Shown in pieces: positions 51,153 to 61,507 of a stretch of DNA of 64,000 nt; position 1 is the first letter of the stretch, and the number at the start of each line of letters is the position of its first letter. Source of the DNA: Neoroseomonas marina (GTDB lineage Bacteria > Pseudomonadota > Alphaproteobacteria > Acetobacterales > Acetobacteraceae); the NCBI RefSeq assembly GCF_012927745.1, contig NZ_JABBKX010000011.1, positions 84,274-148,273 of the forward strand. Reading direction: 5' to 3'. The position numbers were made by a program, and so were the translations under genes. Under the pieces are notes generated by a model. That model ran no database searches and was not told where the DNA came from. It saw nothing but the letters and a program-made list of their open reading frames with translations.

Positions 51153-52004
51153 TCAGCAGGTCTCGGGTGCGAAGAGCCGCGACGGCGCGACGAATTCCTC
51201 CTGCGCGGCGACGGTCAGGATCTCGCGCGATCCGGCTTCCGCCGTCCGTCGCAGCAGCCCGAACACCGAGGAGGCCGCGGCCGCCAGCGCATCGGCGGCG
51301 GAACCGCTGCGCAGGCGATGGAACAGGAACAGCGCGGCGATCGCGTCGCCCGCGCCGTTGACGGACAGTGGCAACATGGGCGTCGACAGTCGCCAGAAGC
51401 GCCCGCCTTCTCCCGCCAGCATGCCGATCTCGCCCTCCGGCGTGTCGGTGAGGCGAAGCGACGTCACGAGCACGCAGCGCGGGCCGCGGGCCTGCAGCGC
51501 CGCGACCGCCGCCTTGGCGTCCTCCAGCGTCGTGACCTCCCCGCCGGTCAGCCATTCCAGCTCGAACTGATTCGGGGTGGCGATGTCGGCTGCGGGCAAG
51601 GCTTCGTCGCGCAGGAACTCGGGGATGCCGGGACGGACGAAGATGCCGCGGCCGACATCGCCGATCACCGGGTCGCAGCACCACAGGGCCTGCGGATTCG
51701 CCGCCTTCACGCGGCGGGCCGCATCCAGGATCGCCGCCCCGATCTCGGCGGATCCCATGTAGCCCGACAGGACGGCATCGCAGCGCGGCAGGACGCCGCG
51801 CTCCTCGATGCCCTGCACGCAGTCGCGGATCAGCTCCGCCCCGAAGACCTGGCCCCGCCAGGCGCCGTAGCCGGTGTGGTTGGAGAACTGGACCGTATGG
51901 ACGCCCCAGACCTCGGCGCCCAGGCGTTGCAGGGGAAAGATGGCGCTGGCGTTGCCGACATGGCCGTAGGCGACCCAGGATTGGATGGACAGGATCGAGG
52001 GCAT
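51153..52004 (-). CDS. pdxY: pyridoxal kinase PdxY
   Basis: A 283-residue ribokinase-fold enzyme that phosphorylates pyridoxal in the B6 salvage route. It begins MPSILSIQSWVAYGHVGNAS, the standard PdxY start. HTVQFSNHTGYGAWRG, the active-site-lid region VLSGYMGSAEIG, and ATPNQFELEWLTGG follow. SVNGAGDAIAALFL carries the catalytic aspartate and the anion hole (GAGD). It lies 110 bases upstream of the receptor cluster on the same strand and is divergent from the liv operon. Confidence 0.92.
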   Translation of the reverse strand: MPSILSIQSWVAYGHVGNASAIFPLQRLGAEVWGVHTVQFSNHTGYGAWRGQVFGAELIRDCVQGIEERGVLPRCDAVLSGYMGSAEIGAAILDAARRVKAANPQALWCCDPVIGDVGRGIFVRPGIPEFLRDEALPAADIATPNQFELEWLTGGEVTTLEDAKAAVAALQARGPRCVLVTSLRLTDTPEGEIGMLAGEGGRFWRLSTPMLPLSVNGAGDAIAALFLFHRLRSGSAADALAAAASSVFGLLRRTAEAGSREILTVAAQEEFVAPSRLFAPETC

Positions 52005-52159
52005 CGCTGCAACCGCCGGATGAAGGGGCGCGGACGCTAGGAAGCGTCGGCCCGCCGGTCAATCGCCGCCCTGCTTGCGCGGGTGCGCGGCTCGCGTCCA
52101 TTCTGCAACCGATGCGCGGGGCCAACCCGCCGCTCCAGGACCCTTGAGGGAGGAACCCC

Positions 52160-53464
52160 ATGACCACGACGCTTTCGCGCCGCGAAGCGCTTGTCGCCGG
52201 CTTCGGCGGCGTGATGCTGCCGGCCACGCTGTCCGCCCAGCCGGCGCAGAAGCCGGCCGAACTCAAGATCGGCGTCACCACCTTCCTCTCCGGCCCGGCC
52301 TCGGTCTTCGGCGTCCCTTCGCGCAAGGCGTGCGAGATGCTGATCGACCAGCTCAACGCCGCCGGCGGCATCGCTGGCGTCCCGGTCCGCGCCTTCTTCG
52401 TCGACGAGGCTCCGGGCACCGACCACCTGGTCGGCGAGATCCGCCGCCTCGTGCAGTCCGAAGGGGTGCACGTCCTCTTCCAGTCGATCTCCTCCGGCTC
52501 GTGCCTCGCCTGCACGCCGCTGTCGCGCGAACTGTCGAAGCTGATGCTGCTGTGGGACTGCGGCACCCAGCGCATCTTCGAGGAGAACCGCTACGAATAC
52601 GCCTTCCGCACCCAGGGCTACGGCACTTCGGAAGTGCTGGCGCCGCTGCTGTACCTCCTCAAGCACAAGCCGGACTTCCGGACCGTCGCGGTGCTGAACC
52701 AGGACTACGCCTGGGGCCGCGACTCGTGGGAACTGTGGAAGACCGCGATGGACGCGCTGAAGCCCGGCGTGCGCGTGGTGGCCGAGATGTTCCCCCGCTT
52801 CGGCTCGACCGACTTCTCGACCGAGATCACCCGCCTGCTCGCGCTGCGGCCGGACGTGATCCTGTCGACCTCCTGGGGGGGTGAACTCGTCACCTTCGTG
52901 CGGCAGGCAACGGAGCGGCGGCTGCATGAACGCTCGATCTTCGTCCTGCCGGTGGCCGAGGCCTCGATGCAGATCCTCGGCCGGTCGATGCCGGAAGGCC
53001 ACATCATCGGCACCCGCGGCGACCACTGGAACAACCACCCGGCGCCGAAGGACCCCGCGGCGTTCAACGCCTTCGTCAACGCCTACCGTCAGCGCTTCAA
53101 CGAATACCCGATCTATCCCTGCCACCACATGGCGCAGGCGGTCTGGGCGCTGAAGGCGGGCCTCGAGAAGGCGGTCGCCGCGAAGAACGGCGCCTGGCCG
53201 TCCGATGCCGAACTCGCCGCGGCCTTCCGCGGCCTGACCTTCCCGACGCCGACGTCGACCATCACGCTGCGCGAGGACGGCCAGGGGCTCGAGGACCAGA
53301 TCGTCGGCCTCTCCTCCTTCAACGACCGGTTCCCCTTCGCGGTGCCGAAGGACATGATGCTCTACCCCGGTGCGTCGGTCTCCGCCCCGGTCGGGCAGAA
53401 GAGCACCGACTGGCTGAAGACGCTCCAGCCTTCGGTCGTGCAGACCGCCGGCCGGTCGATCTGA
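52160..53464 (+). CDS. branched-chain amino acid/amide-type ABC transporter receptor
   Basis: A 434-residue periplasmic receptor of the Leu/Ile/Val-binding (peripla_BP_6) family. A twin-arginine-like start (MTTTLSRREALVAGFGGVML) leads to LKIGVTTFLSGPASVFGVPS and LNAAGGIAGVPVRAFFVDEA. FRTVAVLNQDYAWGRDSWEL and FGSTDFSTEITRLLALRPDV are typical of the fold. AGGGAGGA stands before the ATG. It is the first gene of a complete five-gene transporter operon. Sequence does not reveal the ligand; amino acids, amides or aromatic acids are all found in this family. Confidence 0.9.
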   Translation: MTTTLSRREALVAGFGGVMLPATLSAQPAQKPAELKIGVTTFLSGPASVFGVPSRKACEMLIDQLNAAGGIAGVPVRAFFVDEAPGTDHLVGEIRRLVQSEGVHVLFQSISSGSCLACTPLSRELSKLMLLWDCGTQRIFEENRYEYAFRTQGYGTSEVLAPLLYLLKHKPDFRTVAVLNQDYAWGRDSWELWKTAMDALKPGVRVVAEMFPRFGSTDFSTEITRLLALRPDVILSTSWGGELVTFVRQATERRLHERSIFVLPVAEASMQILGRSMPEGHIIGTRGDHWNNHPAPKDPAAFNAFVNAYRQRFNEYPIYPCHHMAQAVWALKAGLEKAVAAKNGAWPSDAELAAAFRGLTFPTPTSTITLREDGQGLEDQIVGLSSFNDRFPFAVPKDMMLYPGASVSAPVGQKSTDWLKTLQPSVVQTAGRSI

Positions 53465-53476
53465 GGCACGCGCGCC

Positions 53477-54412
53477 ATGGCCGAGTGGTTCCAGGACAAT
53501 GGCCTTCTGCTCGGCCTGGCATTGCTGGACGGGCTGTCCTCCGCGGGTCTGATCTTCCTCGTCGCGGTGGGGCTCAACCTCGTCTTCGGGGTGCTGCGCA
53601 TCGTCAACGTCGCGCATGGCTCCCTCTATGCGATCGGCGCCTATGCCGCGGCGTCGATCGGCATCTTCCTCGCCGGCCTCGGACTGCCGGACTGGGCCTC
53701 GATCCCGACGCTGGTCCTGTCCGCCGCGCTGGTCGGCGCCATCCTCGGCCCGCTCATCGAACGCTTCCTGCTGCGCCGCATCTACGCGCAGGAGGAAGTG
53801 GTCCAGCTCCTCGTCACCTTCGCGCTCTTCATGATCCTCGAGGACGTGCAGAAGCTGATCTGGGGCGTGCAGCCGATCCATCATGACACGGCGATGAAGT
53901 ACCTCGGGACGATCGACGTGCCCTTCGGCGCCGACTTCATCCCCTTCACCAACTACCAGCTGTTTGTCCTGCCGGGCTTCGCCGTCGTGACGCTCGCCGG
54001 GCTCGCCTGGTTCCTGCGGCGGACCTTGACGGGCCGCGTCATCGTCGCCGTCACCACCGATCGCGAGGCGGCGACCGCGATGGGCATCGACGCGGCGAAG
54101 GTCTTCCTGCTGACCTTCACCTTCGGCGCCATGCTGGCCGCGCTCGGGGGCGCGCTCTCCTCCCCCACCGCGGCGCTGGTGCCCGGCATCGGGGCGCAGA
54201 CCATCGTGCTGTCCTTCGCCGTGGTGGCGACCGCGGGCCTCGGGCAGATCGAAGGCGCGGCACTCACCTCCCTGATGATGGGCCTCGGGCGGTCCGTCGC
54301 CGTCTATTTCGAGCCGGAACTGGAAGTCGTGGTCCCCTACATCATCATGGTGCTGGTGCTGCTGGTACGGCCGCAGGGCCTCTTCGGCGTGATCGAGACG
54401 CGCCGCGTATGA
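53477..54412 (+). CDS. branched-chain amino acid-type ABC transporter permease (LivH)
   Basis: A 311-residue inner-membrane permease with about eight helices. LNLVFGVLRIVNVAHGSLYA is the strongest LivH signature, and the later TTDREAATAMGIDAAKVFLL is the cytoplasmic coupling loop. The C-terminal end is MVLVLLVRPQGLFGVIETRRV. It forms a heterodimeric channel with the LivM-like permease whose ATG overlaps its stop (ATGA). It follows the receptor by 12 bases. Confidence 0.92.
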   Translation: MAEWFQDNGLLLGLALLDGLSSAGLIFLVAVGLNLVFGVLRIVNVAHGSLYAIGAYAAASIGIFLAGLGLPDWASIPTLVLSAALVGAILGPLIERFLLRRIYAQEEVVQLLVTFALFMILEDVQKLIWGVQPIHHDTAMKYLGTIDVPFGADFIPFTNYQLFVLPGFAVVTLAGLAWFLRRTLTGRVIVAVTTDREAATAMGIDAAKVFLLTFTFGAMLAALGGALSSPTAALVPGIGAQTIVLSFAVVATAGLGQIEGAALTSLMMGLGRSVAVYFEPELEVVVPYIIMVLVLLVRPQGLFGVIETRRV

Positions 54413-55340
54413 GGAAGATCGAACCCATCCTGGCGATCCTCGTGGCGGCTGCCATGATCGTGGCCGCCATCGCCGCGCCCTGGCTGCGCTTCGTGCTGAC
54501 CATCGCGCTCGCCAAGGGGATCGCGGTGATGGGCATCCTGCTGCTGCTGCGCGCGGGGCAGGTCTCCTTCGGCCATGCGCTCTACATCGCCTTCGGCGCC
54601 TATACCGTCGCCTTCCTCGCACCCCGCTTCGGGGATGCGATGATCCTGCTGCCGCTCGCCGCCCTCGGTGCCGGCGTACTCGGCCTGCTCATCGGCCTCT
54701 TCGTCACGCGCTACCGGCAGATCTTCTTCGGCATGCTGAATCTCGCCATGGCGATGGTATTCTATTCGCTGCTCGAGAAGCTCTACGCCATCACCAAGGG
54801 CAGCGACGGCATCCGCGTCGAGATCATGCCCATCGCCGGCCAGGCGCTGGAACGCGTGACCTACGAATGGACCATCTTCGGCATCGCGCTCGGCCTCGCC
54901 TTCGTGCTGGGGTTCCTGCTCCGCCTGTACCTCGCCTCCCCGATGGGCGAGGCGCTGGCCGGCATCAAGACGCGCGAGACGCGGCTCGAGTTCATGGGGG
55001 TGCCCGCGCGGGGCGTGCTGCTGTCCGCCTACGTCATGTCGGCGGTCCTGGGCGGCATCGGCGGGGCGCTGATCGCCATGACCTCGCGGCACGTCACGCC
55101 GCTGCTCTCCTACTGGACCTCTTCGGGCGAGCTCGTCTTCATCGCCATCCTCGGCGGTGCCGGCGGGGTGCTCGGGCCGTTCCTCGGCGCCGCCGCCTAT
55201 GAGCTGGTGCGGGTCTATGCCGCGGCGTCCTTCGCGGATGCCTGGCAGATGATCCTCGGTTCGGTGCTGCTGCTGGTCATCCTCTTCGCCCCCGGCGGGC
55301 TCTGGGGCATGGCAGCGCGGGCGATCGGGGGGCGCGGCCG

Positions 55341-55344
<4 letters not shown>
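54409..55344 (+). CDS. branched-chain amino acid-type ABC transporter permease (LivM)
   Basis: A 311-residue second permease. LRAGQVSFGHALYIAFGAYT is the LivM signature. SPMGEALAGIKTRETRLEFM is the loop that contacts the ATPase, and GELVFIAILGGAGGVLGPFL lies near the C-terminus. It overlaps both neighbours by four bases (ATGA at each end), so the three genes are translationally coupled. Confidence 0.92.
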
Positions 55345-56088
<744 letters not shown>

Positions 56089-56096
<8 letters not shown>

Positions 56097-56745
56097 GCTG
56101 TCGGGCGTCTCCGTCTCCATCGCCGGCGTGCCGGTGCTGCGCAATGTCTCGCTGAAGGTGCCGGCCGGCGGCCGCGTCGCGCTGATCGGGCGCAACGGCG
56201 CCGGCAAGACCACCACGCTGCGGACCCTGATGGGGCTGGTGCCGGCCGCCCAGGGCAAGGTGATGATCGACGGGGAGGACGAGACGCGCCTCCCCCCGCA
56301 CCACCGCCCCCGCCACGGCATCGGGTACGCGCCCGAGGAACGGCGCCTGTTCGGGTCGTTCACGGTGGAGGACAACATGCTCCTCCCTGCCCAGGTGCTG
56401 AAGCTGCAGGAACGCGAGGTCGCCGAGCGGCTGGCGCGGGTCTATTCCCTGCTCCCGGAACTGAAGGACCTCGCGCCGCGCAAGGCGGCGGGCCTGTCGG
56501 GCGGCCAGGGCAAGATGGTGGCACTCGGCCGTGCGCTGATGGTCGGCACCAAGGCGGTACTGCTGGACGAGCCCTTCCAGGGGCTCGCGCCGGCGCTGGC
56601 GCTGCGCTACGCGGAGGCGCTGAAGCGCCTGCGCGCCGCGCTGCCCGACGTCGCCATCCTGATCACCGAGAGCAACCCCGAGCTGCTCCGCCCGCTGGTC
56701 GAGCAGACCTACGTCATCGAGCGCGGGGAGATCGCGCCGGGCTAG
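56089..56745 (+). CDS. branched-chain amino acid-type ABC transporter ATPase (LivF)
   Basis: A 218-residue ATPase, slightly short for LivF (usually about 235). Walker A is GRNGAGKTTTLRTLMG at about residues 36-51. The signature is LSGGQGKMVALGRALM, and Walker B is AVLLDEPFQGLAP. IGYAPEERRLFGSFTVEDNM is the typical LivF region. The expected switch histidine position reads ILITESN, so a histidine is absent there. It overlaps livG by 8 bases and ends the operon. Confidence 0.9.
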
Positions 56746-56810
56746 GATGCCCGCCCTGCCCCGCTCGCCCGGGACCCGCTAGTCTGGGCGGGCGATTCGC
56801 AGGGACGCGC

Positions 56811-57701
56811 ATGCCCGGTCCGATCATCGTCACGGCGACCGACCGGTCCCTGTTCTGGCTGGCGAAGGGGCTCGTGCTCTCGACGCTGGCGCAGCGCCGG
56901 CGCGACGGCATCCGCATGGTTTGCTTCGACCTTGGCCTCGATGCCGGTCAGGCGGCCTGGTTCGCCGGGCAGGCGGTGGAGGTGCTGCCGCCCCCGGACC
57001 TGCTCGACGCCACCCGTCGCGAGGGCTTCAAGCCCTATATGCTGGGCCAGTTGTGCCGGCCCTATCTGCCCGAGATCCTGCCGGGCCATGACGCCTATGT
57101 GTGGCTCGATGCCGACACCTGGGTCGCGCATGACGAGGGCCTGGGCGGGCTGCTCCACGTCGCTCGCTTCGGTCTCGCCGCCTGTTGCCCGGAGGTCCAC
57201 CCGGCCTATTCGACGACCGGGCGCAACGCGGCGCCGACGCAGCGCTTCTGGGCCCAGGCCTGGCACGACGCCTACGGCCCCGATGCGGCGCAGGCGTTCC
57301 AGCCCATCCCGATGCTCAACAGCGGGGTGCTGGCCATTCCGGCCGCGCACGGGCTCTGGGAGCGCTGGCAGGCGGAGCTCCTCCTCGCGATCCGGCGGCC
57401 GCTGACGCATCTGAGCGAGCAACTCGCGTTCTTCCGTGCCGCCCTGGACCGGCCGGACATCGAGCGGCTGCCGGCCCACTGGAACTGGCTGGCCAATTTC
57501 TGCCCCCCGCGCTGGCATGGCCGGATGGGCCAATGGATCGAACCCGCCTATCCGCACACGCCGATCCGGATCCTGCACCTGGCCGGCGCCATCCTCCGGC
57601 CGCAATACCTGCAGGCGCGGATGCTCCACGCCGGGGGCGCCTATCTGGAACCGGGCGACCTGCCCGCCGAACTCGACCTGCCGACGCCGCAGGAGGCCTG
57701 A
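56811..57701 (+). CDS. glycosyltransferase-like protein (GT-A fold, GT8-like)
   Basis: A 296-residue cytoplasmic protein. [20 protein letters not shown] at the N-terminus, a mid segment [20 protein letters not shown] with a DxD-type metal site at about residues 98-100, and [20 protein letters not shown] resemble family-8 glycosyltransferases and related sugar-nucleotide enzymes. The donor and acceptor are unknown. It follows livF after 65 bases, with its own ATG, and lies before rpmE. The name is by pattern, not by close match. Confidence 0.65.
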   Translation: MPGPIIVTATDRSLFWLAKGLVLSTLAQRRRDGIRMVCFDLGLDAGQAAWFAGQAVEVLPPPDLLDATRREGFKPYMLGQLCRPYLPEILPGHDAYVWLDADTWVAHDEGLGGLLHVARFGLAACCPEVHPAYSTTGRNAAPTQRFWAQAWHDAYGPDAAQAFQPIPMLNSGVLAIPAAHGLWERWQAELLLAIRRPLTHLSEQLAFFRAALDRPDIERLPAHWNWLANFCPPRWHGRMGQWIEPAYPHTPIRILHLAGAILRPQYLQARMLHAGGAYLEPGDLPAELDLPTPQEA

Positions 57702-57713
57702 GGGCCGCCGCGG

Positions 57714-57742
57714 TTGCGCGGGAGGACGGGCTCCCCTATACG
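57714..57742 (+). promoter_or_regulatory. candidate sigma-70 promoter of rpmE
   Basis: TTGCGC and TATACG are separated by exactly 17 bases, 58 bases before the rpmE ATG and just after the stop of the preceding gene. This is a reasonable housekeeping promoter for a high-GC alphaproteobacterium, and a ribosomal protein gene is expected to have one. Confidence 0.5.
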
Positions 57743-57799
57743 CCCCGTTCCCTGCCCGCCGGTCGGCATCGTCGGGCGTTCCTGCATGAGTGTCCTTCC

Positions 57800-58030
57800 A
57801 TGAAGCCCGAGATCCACCCGGACTACCACGAGATCACCGTCATCATGACCGACGGCACCGAGTTCAAGACGCGCTCCTGCATGGGCAAGCCCGGCGACGT
57901 GCTGCGTCTGGACATCGACCCGAAGTCGCATCCGGCCTGGACGGGCCAGCAGCGCGTGATCGACACCGGCGGGCAGATCGCGAAGTTCAACAAGAAGTTC
58001 GCCGGCATCGGCGCCCGCAAGAAGGCCTGA
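57800..58030 (+). CDS. rpmE: 50S ribosomal protein bL31 (zinc-free form)
   Basis: A 76-residue ribosomal protein. [20 protein letters not shown] is the typical start. [20 protein letters not shown] followed by NKKFAG is the conserved C-terminal part. The zinc ligands of the C-plus form (CxxC in the first half and a later C) are missing; [11 protein letters not shown] has a single cysteine. It is therefore the C-minus form usual in alphaproteobacteria and does not need zinc. It has its own promoter and terminator. Confidence 0.95.
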   Translation: MKPEIHPDYHEITVIMTDGTEFKTRSCMGKPGDVLRLDIDPKSHPAWTGQQRVIDTGGQIAKFNKKFAGIGARKKA

Positions 58031-58076
58031 CCTTCGGCACAGGCGCCGGCGCGCATGCGCGACCGGCTCGACAGCG

Positions 58077-58110
58077 CGGCCCGGGGCACCTGCTCCGGGC
58101 CGTTGTCGTT
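58077..58110 (+). terminator. intrinsic terminator of rpmE
   Basis: An 11-bp stem (CGGCCCGGGGC with GCTCCGGGCCG, one G-U pair) with a 4-base loop begins 47 bases after the rpmE stop and is followed by TTGTCGTT, a U-rich run. A second hairpin with six G-C pairs closes the region just after it (58108-58134). Confidence 0.7.
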
Positions 58111-58249
58111 CGGGGGGCTGCCCCCCTTGAACGCACCTCGCCACAAATCCATCTCGATCGTGTCGGCGGTGCCCTGATGGGGCCGGCGACGCGGAACGGC
58201 ACGGCCGCCCGGCAGGGGGCCGATGAGCCCGGATCCGCCCCGCAACGAA

Positions 58250-58267
58250 CCTTGCTACCGCAGGAGG
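58250..58267 (+). ncRNA. ROSE-like RNA thermometer hairpin of hsp20
   Basis: In the mRNA, CCUUGCU (58250-58256) can pair with AGGAGG (58262-58267), the Shine-Dalgarno of the small heat-shock gene, with a bulged G and an ACCGC loop. This is the core of ROSE elements (the conserved UYGCU pairing to the ribosome-binding site), which melt at heat-shock temperature in hsp20 leaders of alphaproteobacteria. Further 5' hairpins between 58135 and 58249 may belong to the same element, but I did not resolve them. Confidence 0.7.
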
Positions 58268-58273
58268 TTCCTC

Positions 58274-58741
58274 GTGAACGCGATCGATTTCTCCCCCCTG
58301 TTTCGTTCCGCCATCGGTTTCGACCGCCTCGCGCGGCTGATGGACAACGCGCGCAACGTGTCCGAGGGCAACGGCTACCCGCCCTACAACATCGAGAAGA
58401 CGGGTGAGGACAGCTACGTCCTGACCATGGCCGTGGCCGGCTTCTCCGAGGGCGACCTCGAGATCACCGCGCAGGAGAACACGCTGACCATCGCCGGCCG
58501 GCCGCAGCCGCAGCCGGAGGACGGGCGCCGCTTCCTCCATCGCGGCATCGCCGGTCGTGCGTTCGAGCGCCGCTTCGTCCTCGCCGACCACATCGTGGTC
58601 GAGGGCGCGGACCTCGCGAACGGCCTGCTGCACGTGCAGCTGAAGCACGTGGTGCCCGAGGCGCTGAAGCCCCGCCGCATCCCGGTCCAGGGTGGCCGCC
58701 CGGTCATCCAGTCCGAGGCGACGCCGGCCCAGGCCGCCTGA
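58274..58741 (+). CDS. small heat-shock protein, Hsp20/IbpA family
   Basis: A 155-residue chaperone that holds unfolded proteins. The N-terminal VNAIDFSPLFRSAIGFDRLA matches IbpA/HspA types. The alpha-crystallin domain runs from YPPYNIEKTGEDSYVLTMAV through AGFSEGDLEI to RRFVLADHIVVEGADLANGL, and the C-terminal tail has the IxV-like RRIPVQ. The GTG at 58274 is the start because AGGAGG lies 6 bases before it and forms the ROSE-like hairpin. It is probably controlled by temperature at translation. Confidence 0.92.
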   Translation: MNAIDFSPLFRSAIGFDRLARLMDNARNVSEGNGYPPYNIEKTGEDSYVLTMAVAGFSEGDLEITAQENTLTIAGRPQPQPEDGRRFLHRGIAGRAFERRFVLADHIVVEGADLANGLLHVQLKHVVPEALKPRRIPVQGGRPVIQSEATPAQAA

Positions 58742-58749
58742 CGACCGCA

Positions 58750-58785
58750 GGGGCCGCCCCGAACCCCTTTCCCCGGGGCGGCCCC
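58750..58785. terminator. bidirectional hairpin between hsp20 and selO
   Basis: A perfect 12-bp stem, GGGGCCGCCCCG with its complement, encloses a 12-base loop between two convergent genes. No U-tract follows on either side, but position and symmetry suggest transcript ends for both strands. Confidence 0.5.
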
Positions 58786-58847
58786 GGGCCGTGCAACGCC
58801 GCGTGCCGGAAGGTGCGCGGCGTTCGCGCGTTCAGGGTATGGCGGCG

Positions 58848-60368
58848 TCAGGTCCCGCAGAAGGTGGCGAGGACGCGTTCCTCGGGCTGCGGCGGCGCGG
58901 CATAGCGCTCGCGGCCGGGCTGCTCCTCGAAGGGGCGGGCCAGGACGGCCAGCAACGCCTCGAAAGGTCCGAGGTCGTCCTGCTGCACGGCGGCGGCCAG
59001 CGCCGCCTCGACGATGTGGTTGCGCGGGATGTAGGCCGGGTTCACCGCGCGCATGGCCACGGCGCGTGCCGCTGGTGCTGTGCCATCCGCCGCGATCCGG
59101 GCCTGCCACCGCGCCGCCCAGGGGTCGAAGGCCGCCGGATCGGCAAACAGCGACCGCACGCGGTCCAATGCGGCGGGATCCTCCACGGCGTCGCAGAGGC
59201 CGCGGAAGGTCAGGGTGAAGTCCGCCTGGCCCTTCTCCATCAGGTCGAGCAGGTCCTGCACGATCTGCTCGTCGCCCTCCGCCGCCGCGGCGATGCCGAC
59301 CTTGCGCAGCAGACCCTCTCGCCAGGCCCCGCCGAAGGCCGTTGCGAAGCCGCCCAGCGCCTCGCGCGCCAATGCCACCGCCTGGTCTTCGTCCCCGGCG
59401 AACAGGGGCAGCATCGCCTCCGCCAGCCGCGCCAGGTTCCAATGCGCGATGCCCGGCTGGTTGCCGAAGGCGTAGCGCCCGCCATGGTCGATCGAGGAGA
59501 ACACCGCCGCGGTATGGAAGGCGTCGAGGAAGGCGCAGGGACCGTAGTCGATCGTTTCGCCGGAGATGGCGCAGTTGTCGGTGTTCATCACGCCATGGAT
59601 GAAGCCGACCAGCATCCAGCGCGCGATGAGGTCGGCCTGCCGCGCCACCACGCCGCGGAACAGCGCGAGGGCGGGGTTCGCGTCCGCGGCCGCCACCGGG
59701 TCGTGGCGCGCGATGGCGTGGTCCGCCAGCGCGCGCAGCGCGTCGGTGTCCCGCCGCGCCGCGAAGTACTGGAAGGTGCCGACCCGGATATGGCTCGCCG
59801 CCGTGCGCGTCAGCACCGCGCCCGGCACCGCATCCTCGCGGAAGATCCACTCCCCGGTCGCCACCGCCGCGAGCGAGCGCGTCGTCGGGATGCCGAAGGC
59901 CGCCATGGCCTCGCTGATGATGTATTCGCGCAGCACCGGGCCGACGCCGGCGCGCCCGTCCCCACGGCGGGAAAAGGGGGTCGGCCCCGAGCCCTTCAAC
60001 TGGATGTCGCGGCGTTCCCCGGCCGGCGTCAGCACTTCCCCGAGCAGGATCGCCCGCCCGTCGCCGAGGGCGGGGTTGAACTGGCCGAACTGGTGGCCGG
60101 CATAGGCCTGCGCGATGGGCTCCGCGCCCTGCGGCACGTGGTTGCCGGCCAGGGTCGCGACCCCGGCCTCCGACCCCAGCCAGGTGGGGTCCAGGCCGAG
60201 TTCCGCGGCCAGCCCCTCATTCAGCCGCAACAGACGCGGTGCCTTGACCGGCGTCGGCGGTAGGCGGGCGAAGAGCCGTTCCGGCAGCCGCGCATAGGAA
60301 TTGTCGAAGTCCGGCGGGGTGCCGGCCTCGGCGGGCGGGGCTGGGGGGATGGTCGCGTCGTCCGGCAT
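58848..60368 (-). CDS. selO: protein adenylyltransferase SelO (YdiU)
   Basis: A 506-residue pseudokinase-fold enzyme that transfers AMP to target proteins and is linked to redox defence. [20 protein letters not shown] is the start. The conserved [40 protein letters not shown] and [20 protein letters not shown] (catalytic-loop-like) are visible. The C-terminal FCGT tail holds the redox cysteine that replaces selenocysteine of the animal protein. The length is normal. It is a single gene, convergent with hsp20. Confidence 0.95.
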   Translation of the reverse strand: MPDDATIPPAPPAEAGTPPDFDNSYARLPERLFARLPPTPVKAPRLLRLNEGLAAELGLDPTWLGSEAGVATLAGNHVPQGAEPIAQAYAGHQFGQFNPALGDGRAILLGEVLTPAGERRDIQLKGSGPTPFSRRGDGRAGVGPVLREYIISEAMAAFGIPTTRSLAAVATGEWIFREDAVPGAVLTRTAASHIRVGTFQYFAARRDTDALRALADHAIARHDPVAAADANPALALFRGVVARQADLIARWMLVGFIHGVMNTDNCAISGETIDYGPCAFLDAFHTAAVFSSIDHGGRYAFGNQPGIAHWNLARLAEAMLPLFAGDEDQAVALAREALGGFATAFGGAWREGLLRKVGIAAAAEGDEQIVQDLLDLMEKGQADFTLTFRGLCDAVEDPAALDRVRSLFADPAAFDPWAARWQARIAADGTAPAARAVAMRAVNPAYIPRNHIVEAALAAAVQQDDLGPFEALLAVLARPFEEQPGRERYAAPPQPEERVLATFCGT

Positions 60369-60430
60369 GGTTCCTCGCAGATCGCGTGCCGACGATGACC
60401 CTGCAAGGCCCAGGCGTCAGGGCTTGGGTG

Positions 60431-60625
60431 TCAGGGCTTGCGGAAGAAGGCCTCGGCCGCCGAGCGGTGGTCGTTGCGGGCGCCGATCGCGACCTCGGCG
60501 CGCGCGATCTCGGCCTTGAGCTCGGCAATGTAGTCCTGCAGCTGGGACACGTCCCACCCGTCGAAGCGGGGCTTTTCCAGGACCTGGCGCCGGCGCGGCA
60601 GCTCGTCCTCCTCGATGGGTGCCAT
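60431..60625 (-). CDS. DUF1192 family protein
   Basis: A 64-residue protein of the DUF1192 family. It starts MAPIEEDELPRRRQVLEKPR, then has DVSQLQDYIAELKAEIARAE, a coiled-coil-forming helix. The function is unknown; it is found across alphaproteobacteria. GGAAAGGAGG gives a strong ribosome-binding site for the ATG at 60625. It lies 62 bases upstream of selO on the same strand and is divergent from trcR, a common arrangement as far as I recall. Confidence 0.85.
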   Translation of the reverse strand: MAPIEEDELPRRRQVLEKPRFDGWDVSQLQDYIAELKAEIARAEVAIGARNDHRSAAEAFFRKP

Positions 60626-60737
60626 GCTCCCTCCTTTCCGATCAGGGCTTTGACCCTGGTGTCCCGCATCATTATACGGGGCGCAATTCCGTCGCGGGGG
60701 TTCGCTCTCGCCCCTCCGGCCACCCCGAGGTCCGCCC

Positions 60738-61292
60738 ATGCCCCAGCCACTCATGCCGAAGGCCACCGCCGTGTGGCTGATCGACAAGACGTCGCTCTCC
60801 TTCGAGCAGATCGCCGAATTCGTGAACATGCACCCGCTGGAGATCCAGGCGATCGCCGATGGCGAGGTCGCGCAGGGGATCGTGGGCTTCGACCCGGTCG
60901 CCTCCGGTCAGCTGACGCGGGAGGAGATCCTGCGCTGCGAGGCCGATCCCGCGGCGCGCCTGCGTCTCCAGGAAAGCAGCATCGTGCTGCCGAAGCAGCG
61001 CGCCAAGGGCGGCCGCTACACCCCTGTGTCCAAGCGCAACGACCGGCCGGACGGCATCGCCTGGCTGCTGCGCAACTACCCGTCCCTGCCGGATCCGGTC
61101 ATCGCGAAGCTCCTCGGCACCACCAAGGACACCATCGCGAAGGTGCGCGACCGCACGCACTGGAACAGCGCCAACATCAAGCCGCGCGATCCGGTCATCC
61201 TCGGCCTTTGCACGCAGGGCGACCTGAACGCCATTGTGGCGGCGCATGGTGCGGCCCCGGCCGACCTTCCGCCGGCCGAGGACGCTGCCTGA
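60738..61292 (+). CDS. cell cycle transcriptional regulator TrcR (DUF1013)
   Basis: A 184-residue DNA-binding-like protein. MPKATAVWLIDKTSLSFEQI followed by AEFVNMHPLEIQAIADGE, and later IAWLLRNYPSLPDPVIAKLL followed by TTKDTIAKVRDRTHWNSANI, match the DUF1013/TrcR family, with two helix-turn-helix-like units. The family is conserved in alphaproteobacteria and associates with RNA polymerase in Caulobacter-type cell-cycle control. It is a single gene with short spacing (112 bases) from the divergent DUF1192 gene. Confidence 0.9.
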   Translation: MPQPLMPKATAVWLIDKTSLSFEQIAEFVNMHPLEIQAIADGEVAQGIVGFDPVASGQLTREEILRCEADPAARLRLQESSIVLPKQRAKGGRYTPVSKRNDRPDGIAWLLRNYPSLPDPVIAKLLGTTKDTIAKVRDRTHWNSANIKPRDPVILGLCTQGDLNAIVAAHGAAPADLPPAEDAA

Positions 61293-61330
61293 AACCGTTG
61301 GGGCGCGGTCTCCGTGCCGCGCCCGGCCGG

Positions 61331-61507
61331 TCAATGCATCCGGGTCGTCCGGAGCTTCTCCATCTCCTCCTTGAGTCGCAGCTTCTCGCGCTTCAGACGG
61401 GCCAGTTCGATGTCATCGGGCCGCGGGCGGCTGTCTTCGTCCAGGATACGGCGCTCGAGGGCGGCATGGCGTTCCTCGAGCGAGGCAATCCGGGCATTCA
61501 GCGGCAT
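61331..61507 (-). CDS. DUF465 family protein (YdcH-like), copy 1
   Basis: A 58-residue coiled-coil protein. LNARIASLEERHAALERRIL continues into LARLKREKLRLKEEMEKLRT, the conserved DUF465 end. The function is not known. The ATG at 61507 gives the usual length; the open frame further upstream is chance. It is divergent from a second DUF465 gene, 193 bases away. Confidence 0.82.
   Translation of the reverse strand: MPLNARIASLEERHAALERRILDEDSRPRPDDIELARLKREKLRLKEEMEKLRTTRMH

Noticed and set aside
58077..58134. The two hairpins after rpmE as part of the ROSE element
   Set aside because: They lie 120 bases or more upstream of the hsp20 start and the first has a U-rich tail, so a terminator of rpmE is the simpler reading.
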